Shown here piece by piece: positions 27,123-36,221 of a DNA stretch of 64,000 nt. Each line of letters begins with the position of its first letter. Within the stretch, counting starts at the first letter, position 1. The notes below the pieces were generated by a model. The model did not search any database. It was not told the DNA's origin and worked only from the letters and a program-made list of their open reading frames with translations. The stretch covers positions 171,521 through 235,520 of the forward strand of contig NZ_JANTPT010000003.1 in assembly GCF_024753565.1 (NCBI RefSeq). Direction: 5' to 3'. The translations under genes were made by a program, and so were the position numbers. This DNA is from Mechercharimyces sp. CAU 1602. GTDB lineage: Bacteria; Bacillota; Bacilli; Thermoactinomycetales; JANTPT01.

Positions 27123-27125
27123 ATG

Positions 27126-28520
27126 TTACTTAAACTTGCTCTTTACAACCATTTTGCCATTCATTTCTTTCCCGTACCCATAAGAACTATCGAAGCCAGA
27201 TATAAGCCACTTTTTCTTTTCATCGAAATAGGTAAGGGTAACTTGTTTTTTGTTAATGTGTTCCACCAAAGGGTCGTCATCGTCATGGCTGTACTTACTA
27301 TACTCCTCATATTTGGAGTGAAATTCTACTAACAACTTTACTTGATAACGATCACCTTCCTTGGTTAGTTCTACAGTCCCATAGTCGATGCGGGTTCCTA
27401 TCGCTGACCCTTTAAAGGTTCGCTCAAATTCCTTCATATAATCAATATGCTTTATTTCATCGTTCAGTTCATCGTCTGCTAGGGTCGTGATTATATTGGC
27501 ATTTCTCGTTTTACGGGCTTCGATCCACTGCTTTGTGTAATCGTTAATCAATTTTGTAATGGGTTTCTGTGATTTTTTATCACTGAATGGATGGGGAGTG
27601 ATATCTATATCTTTGGTGTCCTCATCTATAGTCTTGGTTGGACTCTTGCATGTTCCCCATGGGCATTTCATTTCTCCGTAAATCTTGATCGACCCATCCT
27701 TTGTGACTGGACCAAATTCCTTATATTCACTGACCTTGCCCACTTTCTTTCCATTGACATAGAAGGTTTCGTCTGTAAACTGTGAGCTAATGGTAACCAT
27801 TTCGCCATTGAGGTTTAGGTTTGATGTTTCTGGCTTATTGTAATCTCCAAACAAAATAACCTCGTTTTCGGTACTCAGTTGAGCATACTCAAACTTTTTA
27901 TCTGCACTCACTTGGTAAATACCAGGCATCACGGGACCATATGTATAGCTTAACTTCCCTTCTTTAGTTTTGAATACCTCTTTTCCCGCGACTTTTAGGT
28001 TCACCTCAGGAGAATTGGTCTTTAGCTTAATGTGATATGATCGTACGCCAATACTATACGAGTCAGGCAAGATGGGAATTTCGTTCTTTTTTACGTAGTA
28101 TGGCCCTGCCTTTAGTAACTCTTTGGACGTCATCCCATTCCGGAAGTGCATAATGTCTTCCGAATCAGCGTAGTATGCGGCTTGTGCGTTTAGTATCTGT
28201 GAAATTCCAGAGTAGAATTGATCATGTTCCTGAGTATAATCTACAAATTGCTGGATTTGCTCTCTGTTAATTTCTATTTTGTCATCGTCGGATACAACCA
28301 TATCCATGACGGTCTCGACATCCCCTTTTGCCAAAGCCATTTCAAATTCTCTGACCATCCTTTGTGGATCGGAGTGTCCATCCGACCCAAATATCAATAA
28401 AATAACGATAATAGCAAGAAGTCCGCCCAGTGGGTACAGCACTTTCTTGTTTTTCGAGATGAAAGGTGTCGCTTTTTCTTTTGTTTGAAATAACAATGCT
28501 TTTGCTTTCTCTATGTTCAT
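27126..28520 (-). CDS. TcaA/YvbJ-like membrane-anchored protein
   Basis: A 464-residue single-pass protein. Residues 1-25 are cytoplasmic, about 27-45 form a membrane helix (VLYPLGGLLAIIVILLIFG) and the rest is outside the cell. The extracellular part has a helical DPQRMVREFEMALAKGD region, two TcaA-type beta domains (around PVMPGIYQVSADKK and FYVNGKKVG), and a C-terminal NTF2-like domain (ITKLINDYTKQWIEA to the end). Staphylococcal TcaA influences teicoplanin susceptibility; here the function is unknown. The zinc ribbon often present at the N-terminus of relatives is missing. The start at 28520 has TAGGAGG 8 bases upstream and is preferred to an ATG 20 codons earlier. Confidence 0.75.
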   Translation of the reverse strand: MNIEKAKALLFQTKEKATPFISKNKKVLYPLGGLLAIIVILLIFGSDGHSDPQRMVREFEMALAKGDVETVMDMVVSDDDKIEINREQIQQFVDYTQEHDQFYSGISQILNAQAAYYADSEDIMHFRNGMTSKELLKAGPYYVKKNEIPILPDSYSIGVRSYHIKLKTNSPEVNLKVAGKEVFKTKEGKLSYTYGPVMPGIYQVSADKKFEYAQLSTENEVILFGDYNKPETSNLNLNGEMVTISSQFTDETFYVNGKKVGKVSEYKEFGPVTKDGSIKIYGEMKCPWGTCKSPTKTIDEDTKDIDITPHPFSDKKSQKPITKLINDYTKQWIEARKTRNANIITTLADDELNDEIKHIDYMKEFERTFKGSAIGTRIDYGTVELTKEGDRYQVKLLVEFHSKYEEYSKYSHDDDDPLVEHINKKQVTLTYFDEKKKWLISGFDSSYGYGKEMNGKMVVKSKFK

Positions 28521-28704
28521 CCCAATCCTCCTAATAGTAGTTAAAGTTACCTCTATATAATAATTAGATGGTGAATGCACAATTTCCTTTTAATATAGTA
28601 ACATGAATATTTGAAAATATTTATATAAGTATTCGTGATTTTCCTAGTTTTTCTTTTTGAACACTGTGTTATTATGTGACGGTGTGGAAGGAGTAGTAGG
28701 GTAT

Positions 28705-28860
28705 ATGTTTACATTAAGAGGTGATCACCTCTTTTGGATAATTTACAATCAATTGTGGTATTATGTCCATGGAGCGCAAAACGGCAGGTATGTCAGCACC
28801 TATCGTTTATACGGAGAAGCATGGACACAGAACGGCGTAATGTCGAAGACATCAGGATAA
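28705..28860 (+). CDS. Possible 51-residue protein
   Basis: AAGGAG at 28688-28693 is followed after 11 bases by an ATG and 51 codons rich in Tyr, Trp and Gly (FTLRGDHLFWIIYNQLWYY, then YRLYGEAWTQNGV). A terminator-like hairpin begins 9 bases after the stop. The family is not recognised. It may be a small real gene or the remnant of a larger one. Confidence 0.35.
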   Translation: MFTLRGDHLFWIIYNQLWYYVHGAQNGRYVSTYRLYGEAWTQNGVMSKTSG

Positions 28861-28868
28861 CCCATGAG

Positions 28869-28921
28869 AAAAGTAGTTCACCCCTTAGGTTTTGCCGACC
28901 AGTGGGCGAGCTACTTTTTTT
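28869..28921 (+). terminator. Terminator-like hairpin with T run
   Basis: AAAGTAGTTCACCC (28870-28883) pairs with GGGCGAGCTACTTT (28904-28917), with one A-C mismatch and one G-U pair, and ends in seven T. The left arm can alternatively pair with GGGTGAACT at 28936-28944. Confidence 0.7.
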
Positions 28922-29070
28922 ACCATCCCTCCGATGGGTGAACTTTCAGCCTACGCCGCCCGTGGTCATTATGTCCAATTCTCGCAGACAATTATATTAT
29001 CATTTTCTTCATACTAGAGGACGAATATTAAGAGATAAGAGAGCGTATGCTAGAGTAAACTCACGTTTAG

Positions 29071-29109
29071 AAAGAGCCGACAGGGGTCTTATATTCCCTA
29101 CGGCTCTTT
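29071..29109. terminator. Hairpin upstream of dinB
   Basis: AAAGAGCCG (29071-29079) pairs with CGGCTCTTT (29101-29109), with an inner AGGG/CCCT. It may be a terminator for something on either strand; no clear gene feeds into it. Confidence 0.45.
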
Positions 29110-29204
29110 CCTATTTCAACGAGTCCTTCAGCTGTTTTCTCGGCTCTAACGCAGGAACCTTCCTAACAGGGGATTCGCCATAGAAGGTGACGACCACTAG
29201 CGAG

Positions 29205-29218
29205 AAAACGTATGTTCC
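29205..29218 (+). promoter_or_regulatory. LexA (SOS) box candidate at the dinB promoter
   Basis: AAAACGTATGTTCC matches the Bacillus LexA consensus CGAACRNRYGTTYC at 12 of 14 positions, missing only the first CG. TACAAT at 29221-29226 just downstream could be the -10 element, so the box would sit in the promoter of a DNA-damage gene, where it is expected. Confidence 0.55.
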
Positions 29219-29262
29219 TATACAATATAGGCAACTTGGTGATGGTGAGGGAGGGAGAAGAG

Positions 29263-30324
29263 ATGCGAAAGATTATTCATATTGATATGGATGCCTTCTT
29301 TGCGGCAGTAGAGCAACGGGAGAATCCAGACTTACAGGGGAAGCCAGTAGTGATAGGCGGAGATCCTTATGCGCGCGGTGTGGTTGCCACCTGTTCATAT
29401 GAAGCAAGGAAGTATGGTATTCATTCGGCTATGCCTTCCAAACAGGCACAAATACGTTGTCCACACGCAATCTTCATTCGTCCGCGTATGTCTTTGTACA
29501 AGGAAGTGTCACAGGAAGTGATGGAGATCTTTCATTCTTTTACCTCCTTAGTCGAGCCGTTATCACTAGATGAAGCGTATTTGGATGTAAGTGAGAATAA
29601 GGTGGGTATGCAATCTGCGACGTTGGTGGCACGCCAGATCAAAGAACGGATATGGGAAGAGCTGAAATTAACAGCTTCAGCAGGGGTATCCTACAATAAA
29701 TTTATAGCGAAGCTGGCGTCAGGTTATCGGAAACCAGATGGATTAACCGTGATTACACCAGAGCAGGCGCAAGCCTTTCTCGATGCTGAGCCGATCCATC
29801 ACTTTTGGGGGGTGGGCAAGGTAACAGCACAACAGCTAAAAGGGTATGGGATAGAGACAGGAGCGGATCTACGTCAATGGTCCAAAGAGAAATGCATGGA
29901 GGTATTGGGGAGTCGAGGGGAGCTACTCTACCGCTTTGTCAGGGGGGAAGATGAACGCCCTGTCAACCCCAAGCGAATACGTAAGTCGATTGGGCGGGAG
30001 ACAACTTTGCAGGTGGATCTGACAGAGTGGGATGAGATATTCCCTATTCTAGAAACGTTAGTTTCTTCGTTAGAAGCTTACTTACTACAGAAGGGAGAAC
30101 AAGCACAAGTGCTCGTACTCAAAGTGAAATTCCATGATTTTAAACAGATCACACGCAGATTAACGCTCCCAGAACCGATCAGTACAGTGCAAGAGATGAT
30201 GTCTTACCTTCAACAAATGAGTAAAAGGGCTCCCTTAGAGGGGAAGAGTGTCAGATTAGTAGGTGTTACCTTGGCCGGCTTTGTGTCACGAAAGCGAGCG
30301 TATGAGCAGTTACGTTTATTTTAA
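29263..30324 (+). CDS. dinB: Y-family DNA polymerase IV
   Basis: A 353-residue translesion polymerase. Metal ligands Asp8 (HIDMDAFFA), Asp103 and Glu104 (PLSLDEAYLDV) are at the same positions as in E. coli DinB. The palm segment TASAGVSYNKFIAKLAS and the HhH region FWGVGKVTAQQL are intact. The little-finger domain follows, and the C-terminus ends QLRLF, a classic sliding-clamp binding motif. ATG 29263 is chosen because GGAGGGAG precedes it; an upstream in-frame ATG at 29212 would overlap the promoter. It is probably damage-inducible through the LexA box upstream. Confidence 0.95.
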   Translation: MRKIIHIDMDAFFAAVEQRENPDLQGKPVVIGGDPYARGVVATCSYEARKYGIHSAMPSKQAQIRCPHAIFIRPRMSLYKEVSQEVMEIFHSFTSLVEPLSLDEAYLDVSENKVGMQSATLVARQIKERIWEELKLTASAGVSYNKFIAKLASGYRKPDGLTVITPEQAQAFLDAEPIHHFWGVGKVTAQQLKGYGIETGADLRQWSKEKCMEVLGSRGELLYRFVRGEDERPVNPKRIRKSIGRETTLQVDLTEWDEIFPILETLVSSLEAYLLQKGEQAQVLVLKVKFHDFKQITRRLTLPEPISTVQEMMSYLQQMSKRAPLEGKSVRLVGVTLAGFVSRKRAYEQLRLF

Positions 30325-30341
30325 GTGGGAGTAGGGGAGTG

Positions 30342-31223
30342 TTAATTTGAGGTTCCATCTTGGTTACATGCATCTACATTGGAATTCAAAGGTTTAATTT
30401 GTTCAAATACTTTACGGTCAGACTCACCTGTAAAGGGAGTAGCGGCATATTCTGCTTCTGTGCCATAATAAAAAGCTTCATACTGTATTCCCCGTTCTAA
30501 GAAAGCATGGTTACCCGTAGGATGATGTTGAATAGATTTTTCATCTGGACTCTGCTCAAACTTAAATAAAAGCTCACGTTTATCTCCATTTTCTAAGAGA
30601 AGAGTATATTCTAACCTACCTCCGAGGGTTAATTGCTTATGAGAGGTGCAAGTAAGAAACCAGTGCTTATCCTGGAAGTTGATGAGCCCCCATCCATTCT
30701 TCTCTTCAAGTGGAGGTGCTCCAGGAACACTCCCTACGACGTAATACCACCCTGACTCGTCAGAGAAGGTATAGCGTAAATGTTGTTTTTTATCAAAAAC
30801 CCCTATTTCAAAGAGGATATATGTCGTTAGCGTAACGACAATGAGTAAGATAGGTAGATTCACATACCCCCACACTGATTTACTTCCCTCGTAGAGGGGT
30901 GACATTTCCTTTCTATTAAACTTCCATTTTACTAAAGCGCAATCAAACGCCCATATCCCCAATGTGAAAATAGGAGCATAAATGGATATGAGAAAGATAA
31001 AGGGAATTGAAGCGATTAAATGCCAGCAAAATGAGTAAAAAATAGGACGACCCACCTTTTTCATCTTGCGGTCTATCAGGTAGGAGATGGGTACCCCATA
31101 GATAAAAATCACAGCAGTGGAGATAATCGTCGCAATTGAGGCATACTCCACCATCAAAAAGACCCATAAAACAAATAACAAAAGGCTACCTATTAGTGCT
31201 GCCCATAGCTTTCTTTCAAACAT
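30342..31223 (-). CDS. Membrane protein with UPF0715-like helices and an extracytoplasmic domain
   Basis: A 293-residue protein. The first about 105 residues hold four membrane helices with the pattern VPISYLID...YSFCWHLIASIPF, matching the small protein at 23934-24257. After a short cytoplasmic stretch and a fifth helix (about 125-145), a polar domain of about 150 residues follows (WYYVVGSVPGAPPLEEKNG, LGGRLEYTLLLENGDKRELL). It is not recognised. The ATG at 31223 follows AGGTG; a GTG at 31232 is an alternative. It ends 17 bases from the convergent dinB with no clear terminator between them. The function is unknown. Confidence 0.65.
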   Translation of the reverse strand: MFERKLWAALIGSLLLFVLWVFLMVEYASIATIISTAVIFIYGVPISYLIDRKMKKVGRPIFYSFCWHLIASIPFIFLISIYAPIFTLGIWAFDCALVKWKFNRKEMSPLYEGSKSVWGYVNLPILLIVVTLTTYILFEIGVFDKKQHLRYTFSDESGWYYVVGSVPGAPPLEEKNGWGLINFQDKHWFLTCTSHKQLTLGGRLEYTLLLENGDKRELLFKFEQSPDEKSIQHHPTGNHAFLERGIQYEAFYYGTEAEYAATPFTGESDRKVFEQIKPLNSNVDACNQDGTSN

Positions 31224-31309
31224 AATGAACACCTGCTCTCTTCAACTGTGCTGTTACATTCATCGTAGCAGGTGAGAAAGGGGGAGAGCAGTTCTAACTT
31301 TTATAGTAC

Positions 31310-31323
31310 GGAACAAATGTTTG
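31310..31323. promoter_or_regulatory. Second LexA-like box
   Basis: GGAACAAATGTTTG also matches CGAACRNRYGTTYC at 12 of 14 positions. It lies between the divergent genes at 31223 and 31461. No well-placed promoter element was identified, so this may be chance. Confidence 0.25.
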
Positions 31324-31460
31324 AAACACAGAATAAGAACCCGTTTAATTAAAACTTTCCTTGTGGAGCAAAAAGAAGCGGAGGGTATAGTGGAGATATG
31401 TACCCATGATGAATAATACCCTAGGTATGTTACAATATTAGCTATTCAAATACGTTTAAA

Positions 31461-32177
31461 ATGGGATGTGGCTTTGTGCAAATAGAAGTATGGTCCGACT
31501 TTGTCTGTCCTTTTTGTTACATTGGTAAAAGGAAGTTAGAGAAAGCTCTTCGTAACTTTGAACACAGGGAGAAAGTTAACATTGTCTTTAGGAGTTTTGA
31601 GCTTAATCCGTATGCACCGAAAGAAGGAGACGAAACGTTTGCGGAAATAATTGCAGCAAAATATGGTGTAAGTTTAGAACAAGCCCAAGCAATGTGCGCT
31701 AACATGGCCGCACAGGCAAAACAGGAAGGGTTAGATTATCGTTTTGAGACGATGATCCCTCATAATACCTTTGACGCACACCGACTTCTTCACTATGCGG
31801 CGGATCATGGTAAGATGGATGAAATGTCTGAGCGATTGTATTGTGCGTTCTTCACTGAATCAAAAGATATCGCTGATCATAATACACTTATTGATATTGC
31901 AGTAGAGATGGATCTGGATGGATCTGATGTTTTAGATATGCTGACTTCTGATCAATATACCGTTAAAGTACGCGACGATGAGGCCTTAGGAAGTAAATTA
32001 GGTGTTAAAGGGGTTCCATACTTCATCTTTGCTCAAAAATATGCTGTCTCGGGAGCGCAATCAGTAACTGTATTTGAGGAAGTCTTGGATAAAGCATGGA
32101 GTGAAAATGTAAAAATAGAGGAATTTAATAGTGGCGGTGGCTCGTGCGCTGCTGACTCATGCAATATGCCTTCATAA
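31461..32177 (+). CDS. DsbA-family FrnE-like thiol oxidoreductase
   Basis: A 238-residue cytoplasmic protein with a thioredoxin fold and helical insertion, of the FrnE/YwbO (2-hydroxychromene-2-carboxylate isomerase/DsbA) type. The active-site motif CPFC lies in EVWSDFVCPFCYIGKRKLE. The cis-proline side is VKGVPYFIFAQKYAVSGAQ. The C-terminal tail GGGSCAADSC carries a further cysteine pair, as in several FrnE relatives. The start is uncertain: ATG 31461 has no ribosome binding site, and GTG 31476 (MQIEVWSD) matches the usual N-terminus better. It probably acts in thiol-disulfide exchange or oxidative stress. It has its own strong terminator. Confidence 0.88.
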   Translation: MGCGFVQIEVWSDFVCPFCYIGKRKLEKALRNFEHREKVNIVFRSFELNPYAPKEGDETFAEIIAAKYGVSLEQAQAMCANMAAQAKQEGLDYRFETMIPHNTFDAHRLLHYAADHGKMDEMSERLYCAFFTESKDIADHNTLIDIAVEMDLDGSDVLDMLTSDQYTVKVRDDEALGSKLGVKGVPYFIFAQKYAVSGAQSVTVFEEVLDKAWSENVKIEEFNSGGGSCAADSCNMPS

Positions 32178-32245
32178 AGTAAAATACATAGGGATGTAGT
32201 CGTTAGGATTAGTAAACACAGTAGGCATCCCTCGAGGGAGTGCTT

Positions 32246-32279
32246 GCCAAGCCTTAGTAATCAATTACTAGGGCTTGGC
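32246..32279 (+). terminator. Terminator of the FrnE-like gene
   Basis: A 16-pair stem (32246-32261 with 32264-32279, one G-U) and TTGTCTT after it. It separates the accessory island from the S10 operon. Confidence 0.85.
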
Positions 32280-32285
32280 TTGTCT

Positions 32286-32580
32286 TCGTGTATGAAATGA
32301 TCAACGGTGATACCGAGAAATTCTATACTAAGGGAAGAGATATTCCTAATTTGTTGCTAACAACAATTAGATTATACAATGATTGATAGATCCACGGTGT
32401 ATTATCCTAAACAGGCTTTTGACCTATGTATAACCGTGCTAATCAATTTTAGGGATAGTCGAGTCCTACATCGTCCTCTATACCTAATCAAAAACCCTTT
32501 TCTTCTATATAAAAAGAGATGCCAGTCAGGATGTTAAATCAACCTCTACAAATTTTATTCCTGTCAGCGCAAATTTCCTC
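32286..32580. other. Spacer before the S10 promoter
   Basis: No gene is seen. A TTGTTG (32351) to TACAAT (32375-32380) pair with 18-base spacing may be an additional upstream promoter. Confidence 0.4.
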
Positions 32581-32609
32581 TTGCATCCGCCTTTTTGTTT
32601 ATATATAAT
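32581..32609 (+). promoter_or_regulatory. Promoter of the S10-spc operon
   Basis: TTGCAT (32581-32586), exactly 17 bases, then a perfect TATAAT (32604-32609). It lies 130 bases upstream of rpsJ and is the best sigma-A promoter in this region. Confidence 0.85.
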
Positions 32610-32615
32610 AGGGAA

Positions 32616-33050
<435 letters not shown>

Positions 33051-33084
33051 GTAATGAAGTGACAGATGGCAGGAGGTGTATGAC

Positions 33085-33714
33085 GTGAAAGGTATTCTGG
33101 GGAGAAAGTTAGGAATGACGCAAGTATTCCAAGAGGATGGTACTTTAGTTCCAGTAACCGTCGTGTCCGCTGGCCCTTGTGTTGTATTGCAACGCAAAGA
33201 AATGGCAACGGACGGCTACGACGCTGTACAACTTGGTTTTGAAGATGTGAAAGAACACCGTGCGAATAAACCGGAGCTCGGTCATGCGAAAAAAGCAGAT
33301 ACCGCAGCAAAGAAATTTATTCGTGAAATTCGTGGAATGAACCCAGCTGAGTTTGAATTGGGTCAGGAAGTGAAAGCAGATCTTTTCGCTGAAGGCGATA
33401 TCGTCGATGTGACGGGTAAGTCAAAAGGTAAAGGGTTTGCCGGTGCGATTAAGCGCCACAACCAGCAACGTGGACCTATGTCTCACGGTTCTCGTTACCA
33501 TCGTCGTCCGGGTTCCTTGGGCGCTGTCGATCCGATGCGCGTATTTAAAGGACATAACCTACCAGGACGCATGGGTGGCGAGCGTATTACTACGCAAAAC
33601 TTGGAAGTGGTACGTGTCGATACCGAGCGTAACGCAATTCTCATCAAAGGGAATGTACCAGGACCAAAAAATGGCTTTGTTATGATCCGCTCAGCGGTCA
33701 AAGGCCAGAAATAA
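33085..33714 (+). CDS. rplC: 50S ribosomal protein L3
   Basis: L3 is an early 50S assembly protein reaching the peptidyl-transferase centre. The start is GTG 33085 ([14 protein letters not shown]), with AGGAGG at 33071-33076; a GTG at 33076 is excluded because it is part of that site. This gives 209 residues, the B. subtilis length. The conserved [19 protein letters not shown] loop is present. Confidence 0.96.
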   Translation: MKGILGRKLGMTQVFQEDGTLVPVTVVSAGPCVVLQRKEMATDGYDAVQLGFEDVKEHRANKPELGHAKKADTAAKKFIREIRGMNPAEFELGQEVKADLFAEGDIVDVTGKSKGKGFAGAIKRHNQQRGPMSHGSRYHRRPGSLGAVDPMRVFKGHNLPGRMGGERITTQNLEVVRVDTERNAILIKGNVPGPKNGFVMIRSAVKGQK

Positions 33715-33734
33715 GTTAGGAAGGAGGAAGCGTC

Positions 33735-34361
33735 ATGGCAAAAGTTGCAGTATTGGATATCAACGGGAATCAAGTAGGCGATGTTGAGCTACTGGATGCC
33801 GTGTTTGGGATTGAACCCAACGAAAGTGTTCTCCATGATGCCGTTGTGATGCAACAAGCATCGCTCCGTCGGGGAACGCACGCAGTAAAAAATCGTTCTG
33901 CCGTACGCGGTGGTGGTCGCAAACCTTGGCGGCAAAAAGGTACCGGACGTGCTCGTCACGGTAGCATCCGCTCCCCGATCTGGGTAGGCGGTGGTGTTAC
34001 ATTCGGACCTACTCCACGTAGCTACGGATATAAATTACCGAAGAAAGTGCGCCGTCTAGCACTTCGTTCTGCTCTCTCTTCTAAATTGAAAGCAGATGAG
34101 CTGGTAGTGCTCAATGAATTGAGCATGGAACAGCCGAAGACAAAAGAGATGGTTCGCATCCTGAGCAACCTTAAAGCTGAACAAAAAGCATTGGTTGTTG
34201 GACTTTCCGTGGATGAGAACGTAGCTCTATCTCTTCGCAACATCCCAGGTGTGAAGTACATCGCAGCCGAAGGCGTTAACGTCCTCGATCTGCTATATCA
34301 CGACAAAGTGATCATCACCCAGGATGCGGCCGCACGCGTAGAGGAGGTGTTCGGCCAGTGA
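33735..34361 (+). CDS. rplD: 50S ribosomal protein L4
   Basis: L4 lines the nascent peptide tunnel. It has 208 residues. The tunnel loop [19 protein letters not shown], where macrolide-resistance changes arise, is wild type. It overlaps rplW by four bases (GTGA). Confidence 0.97.
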   Translation: MAKVAVLDINGNQVGDVELLDAVFGIEPNESVLHDAVVMQQASLRRGTHAVKNRSAVRGGGRKPWRQKGTGRARHGSIRSPIWVGGGVTFGPTPRSYGYKLPKKVRRLALRSALSSKLKADELVVLNELSMEQPKTKEMVRILSNLKAEQKALVVGLSVDENVALSLRNIPGVKYIAAEGVNVLDLLYHDKVIITQDAAARVEEVFGQ

Positions 34362-34645
34362 AGGACCCACGCGATATTATCCGTCGTCCCATCGTAACCG
34401 AGAAGTCGACTGACTTGACCGCTGACGGGAAATACGTATTTGAAGTTGACCTAAGAGCGAACAAGACTGAGATTAAGAAAGCTGTTGAAGCGATCTTTGG
34501 TGTGAAAGTATTGAAAGTAAACACGATCCGCCAAATCGGTAAGGTGAAACGGTACGGACGTTACTCTGGTCGTCGTCCAGAGAAGAAAAAAGCGATTGTA
34601 CAGCTGACCGAAGACAGCAAGTCAATCGAAATTTTTGAAGTGTAA
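34358..34645 (+). CDS. rplW: 50S ribosomal protein L23
   Basis: L23 sits at the tunnel exit and docks SRP and trigger factor. The 95-residue protein starts with GTG ([16 protein letters not shown]) inside the rplD stop region, with GGAGG upstream, so the two genes are translationally coupled. Confidence 0.96.
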   Translation: MKDPRDIIRRPIVTEKSTDLTADGKYVFEVDLRANKTEIKKAVEAIFGVKVLKVNTIRQIGKVKRYGRYSGRRPEKKKAIVQLTEDSKSIEIFEV

Positions 34646-34672
34646 CTCGTGAAGTAAAGGAGGGACAACAAT

Positions 34673-35509
34673 ATGGGTATCAAGCATTTTAAACCGACCT
34701 CACCAGGTCGCCGGCAGATGACGGTTTCTACTTTTGAAGAGATTACCACCACTACGCCGGAAAAATCTCTTTTAGCTCCATTGAACAAGAAGAGCGGTCG
34801 TAATAACCAAGGTCGTTTAACCATGCGCCATCAAGGCGGTGGACATAAGCGTAAATACCGCATCATCGACTTCAAGCGTAATAAAGATGGTATCGACGGG
34901 AAAGTGGCAACGATCGAGTACGATCCAAACCGCTCCGCAAACATCGCGCTCTTACACTATGTAGATGGTGAAAAGCGTTATATCTTAGCTGCTAATGGAT
35001 TAAAAGTAGGCGATATCGTCGAATCCGGTCCAGAGGCAGATATTAAAGTAGGGAATGCACTTCCGCTGGCTAATATCCCAGTCGGTTCTGTCATTCATAA
35101 TATCGAATTAAAGCCAGGTCGCGGTGGACAAATGGTACGTGCCGCTGGAACGAGTGCGCAATTGCTCGGTAAAGAAGGTAAATATGCCATCATCCGTCTG
35201 ACTTCTGGAGAAACTCGTATGGTACTCTTGCAGTGCCGCGCAACCATCGGTCAAGTAGGGAACTTGGACCATGAGTTGATCAACATCGGTAAAGCGGGTC
35301 GTTCGCGCTGGCTCGGTAAGCGCCCAACGGTTCGTGGTTCCGTAATGAACCCATCGGATCACCCACATGGTGGTGGTGAAGGTCGCGCTCCGATCGGACG
35401 CAAATCACCTGTTACGCCTTGGGGTAAACCAACGCTTGGGTACAAAACACGTAAGAAGAATAAGCCCTCGGATAAGTATATTGTCCGTCGTCGTAAGAAA
35501 AAGAAATAA
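34673..35509 (+). CDS. rplB: 50S ribosomal protein L2
   Basis: L2 is a core 50S protein near the peptidyl-transferase centre and bridges to 30S. The 278-residue protein includes the signature [13 protein letters not shown] with its conserved histidine and a basic C-terminus. AAAGGAGGG precedes the ATG. Confidence 0.98.
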   Translation: MGIKHFKPTSPGRRQMTVSTFEEITTTTPEKSLLAPLNKKSGRNNQGRLTMRHQGGGHKRKYRIIDFKRNKDGIDGKVATIEYDPNRSANIALLHYVDGEKRYILAANGLKVGDIVESGPEADIKVGNALPLANIPVGSVIHNIELKPGRGGQMVRAAGTSAQLLGKEGKYAIIRLTSGETRMVLLQCRATIGQVGNLDHELINIGKAGRSRWLGKRPTVRGSVMNPSDHPHGGGEGRAPIGRKSPVTPWGKPTLGYKTRKKNKPSDKYIVRRRKKKK

Positions 35510-35551
35510 GCCTAACACTAAAGTGGCGTCTTACGAAGGGAGGTTGGACGT

Positions 35552-35833
35552 ATGGGTCGCAGCCTGAAAAAAGGACCTTTTGTCGATGATCATCTGATGA
35601 AAAAGGTCGAAGAGTTAAATGCGAAAGATGAAAAACGCGTGATCAAAACTTGGTCTCGCCGGTCAACCGTCTTTCCAGAGTTTATTGGCCACACCATCGC
35701 TGTACACGATGGACGCAAACATGTGCCTGTCTTCGTAAACGAAGATATGGTTGGTCATAAGCTGGGTGAATTTGTGCCGACACGGACCTACCGTGGCCAT
35801 GCCGGCGACGATAAGAAAACACGGAAAAAATAA
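35552..35833 (+). CDS. rpsS: 30S ribosomal protein S19
   Basis: S19 binds 16S rRNA with S13 in the 30S head. It has 93 residues, starting [19 protein letters not shown]; the [17 protein letters not shown] motif is present. A GGGAGG ribosome binding site is present. Confidence 0.98.
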   Translation: MGRSLKKGPFVDDHLMKKVEELNAKDEKRVIKTWSRRSTVFPEFIGHTIAVHDGRKHVPVFVNEDMVGHKLGEFVPTRTYRGHAGDDKKTRKK

Positions 35834-35872
35834 GGTGCGTATAGTCCTTAAGGCAAGAGAGGAGGTCGCAAG

Positions 35873-36205
35873 ATGGAAGCGAAAGCTGTCGCACGTTATG
35901 TGCGCATCGCTCCCCGGAAAGCGCGGCTGGTAATGGATCTGGTACGTGGGAAGTCCGTGGAGGAAGCACTAGCAATTTTGCGTTTTACTCCGCGCGCTGC
36001 ATCACCTATCATTGAAAAAGTGATCCAATCCGCCGTAGCAAACGCAGAGCATAACTATGAAATGGATCCGAGTAGCTTGATAATCGCCAAAGCATACGTC
36101 GATGAAGGTCCGACCATGAAACGATTCCGTCCGCGTGCAATGGGCCGTGCGAGCAAGATCAACAAACGGACTAGCCATGTGACCGTGGTCGTATCTGAAC
36201 AATAA
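35873..36205 (+). CDS. rplV: 50S ribosomal protein L22
   Basis: L22 lines the exit tunnel with its long beta-hairpin (residues about 80-95, [19 protein letters not shown]), which has no insertion or deletion of the kind linked to macrolide resistance. It has 110 residues, and GAGGTCG precedes the ATG. Confidence 0.97.
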   Translation: MEAKAVARYVRIAPRKARLVMDLVRGKSVEEALAILRFTPRAASPIIEKVIQSAVANAEHNYEMDPSSLIIAKAYVDEGPTMKRFRPRAMGRASKINKRTSHVTVVVSEQ

Positions 36206-36221
36206 GAAGGAGGGATAACGA

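Larger units (their letters stand above)
28521..29204. other. Structured, gene-poor region between TcaA-like gene and dinB
   Basis: Apart from a possible 51-codon gene at 28705-28860, nothing convincing is coded here. Longer open frames on the plus strand have neither a ribosome binding site nor protein-like composition. Several hairpins occur (28869-28944 and 29071-29109). Confidence 0.5.

Noticed and set aside
28734..29183. 149-codon plus-strand frame upstream of dinB
   Set aside because: It runs through two hairpins, including a T-run terminator, has no ribosome binding site and its composition is not protein-like.
29212..29262. Longer dinB starting at ATG 29212
   Set aside because: It overlaps the LexA box and -10 element. 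Start 29263 has GGAGGGAG and aligns with the catalytic numbering of DinB.
5371..32580. Prophage or integrative element as the origin of the island
   Set aside because: No integrase, recombinase, phage structural gene, tRNA or flanking direct repeat was seen.
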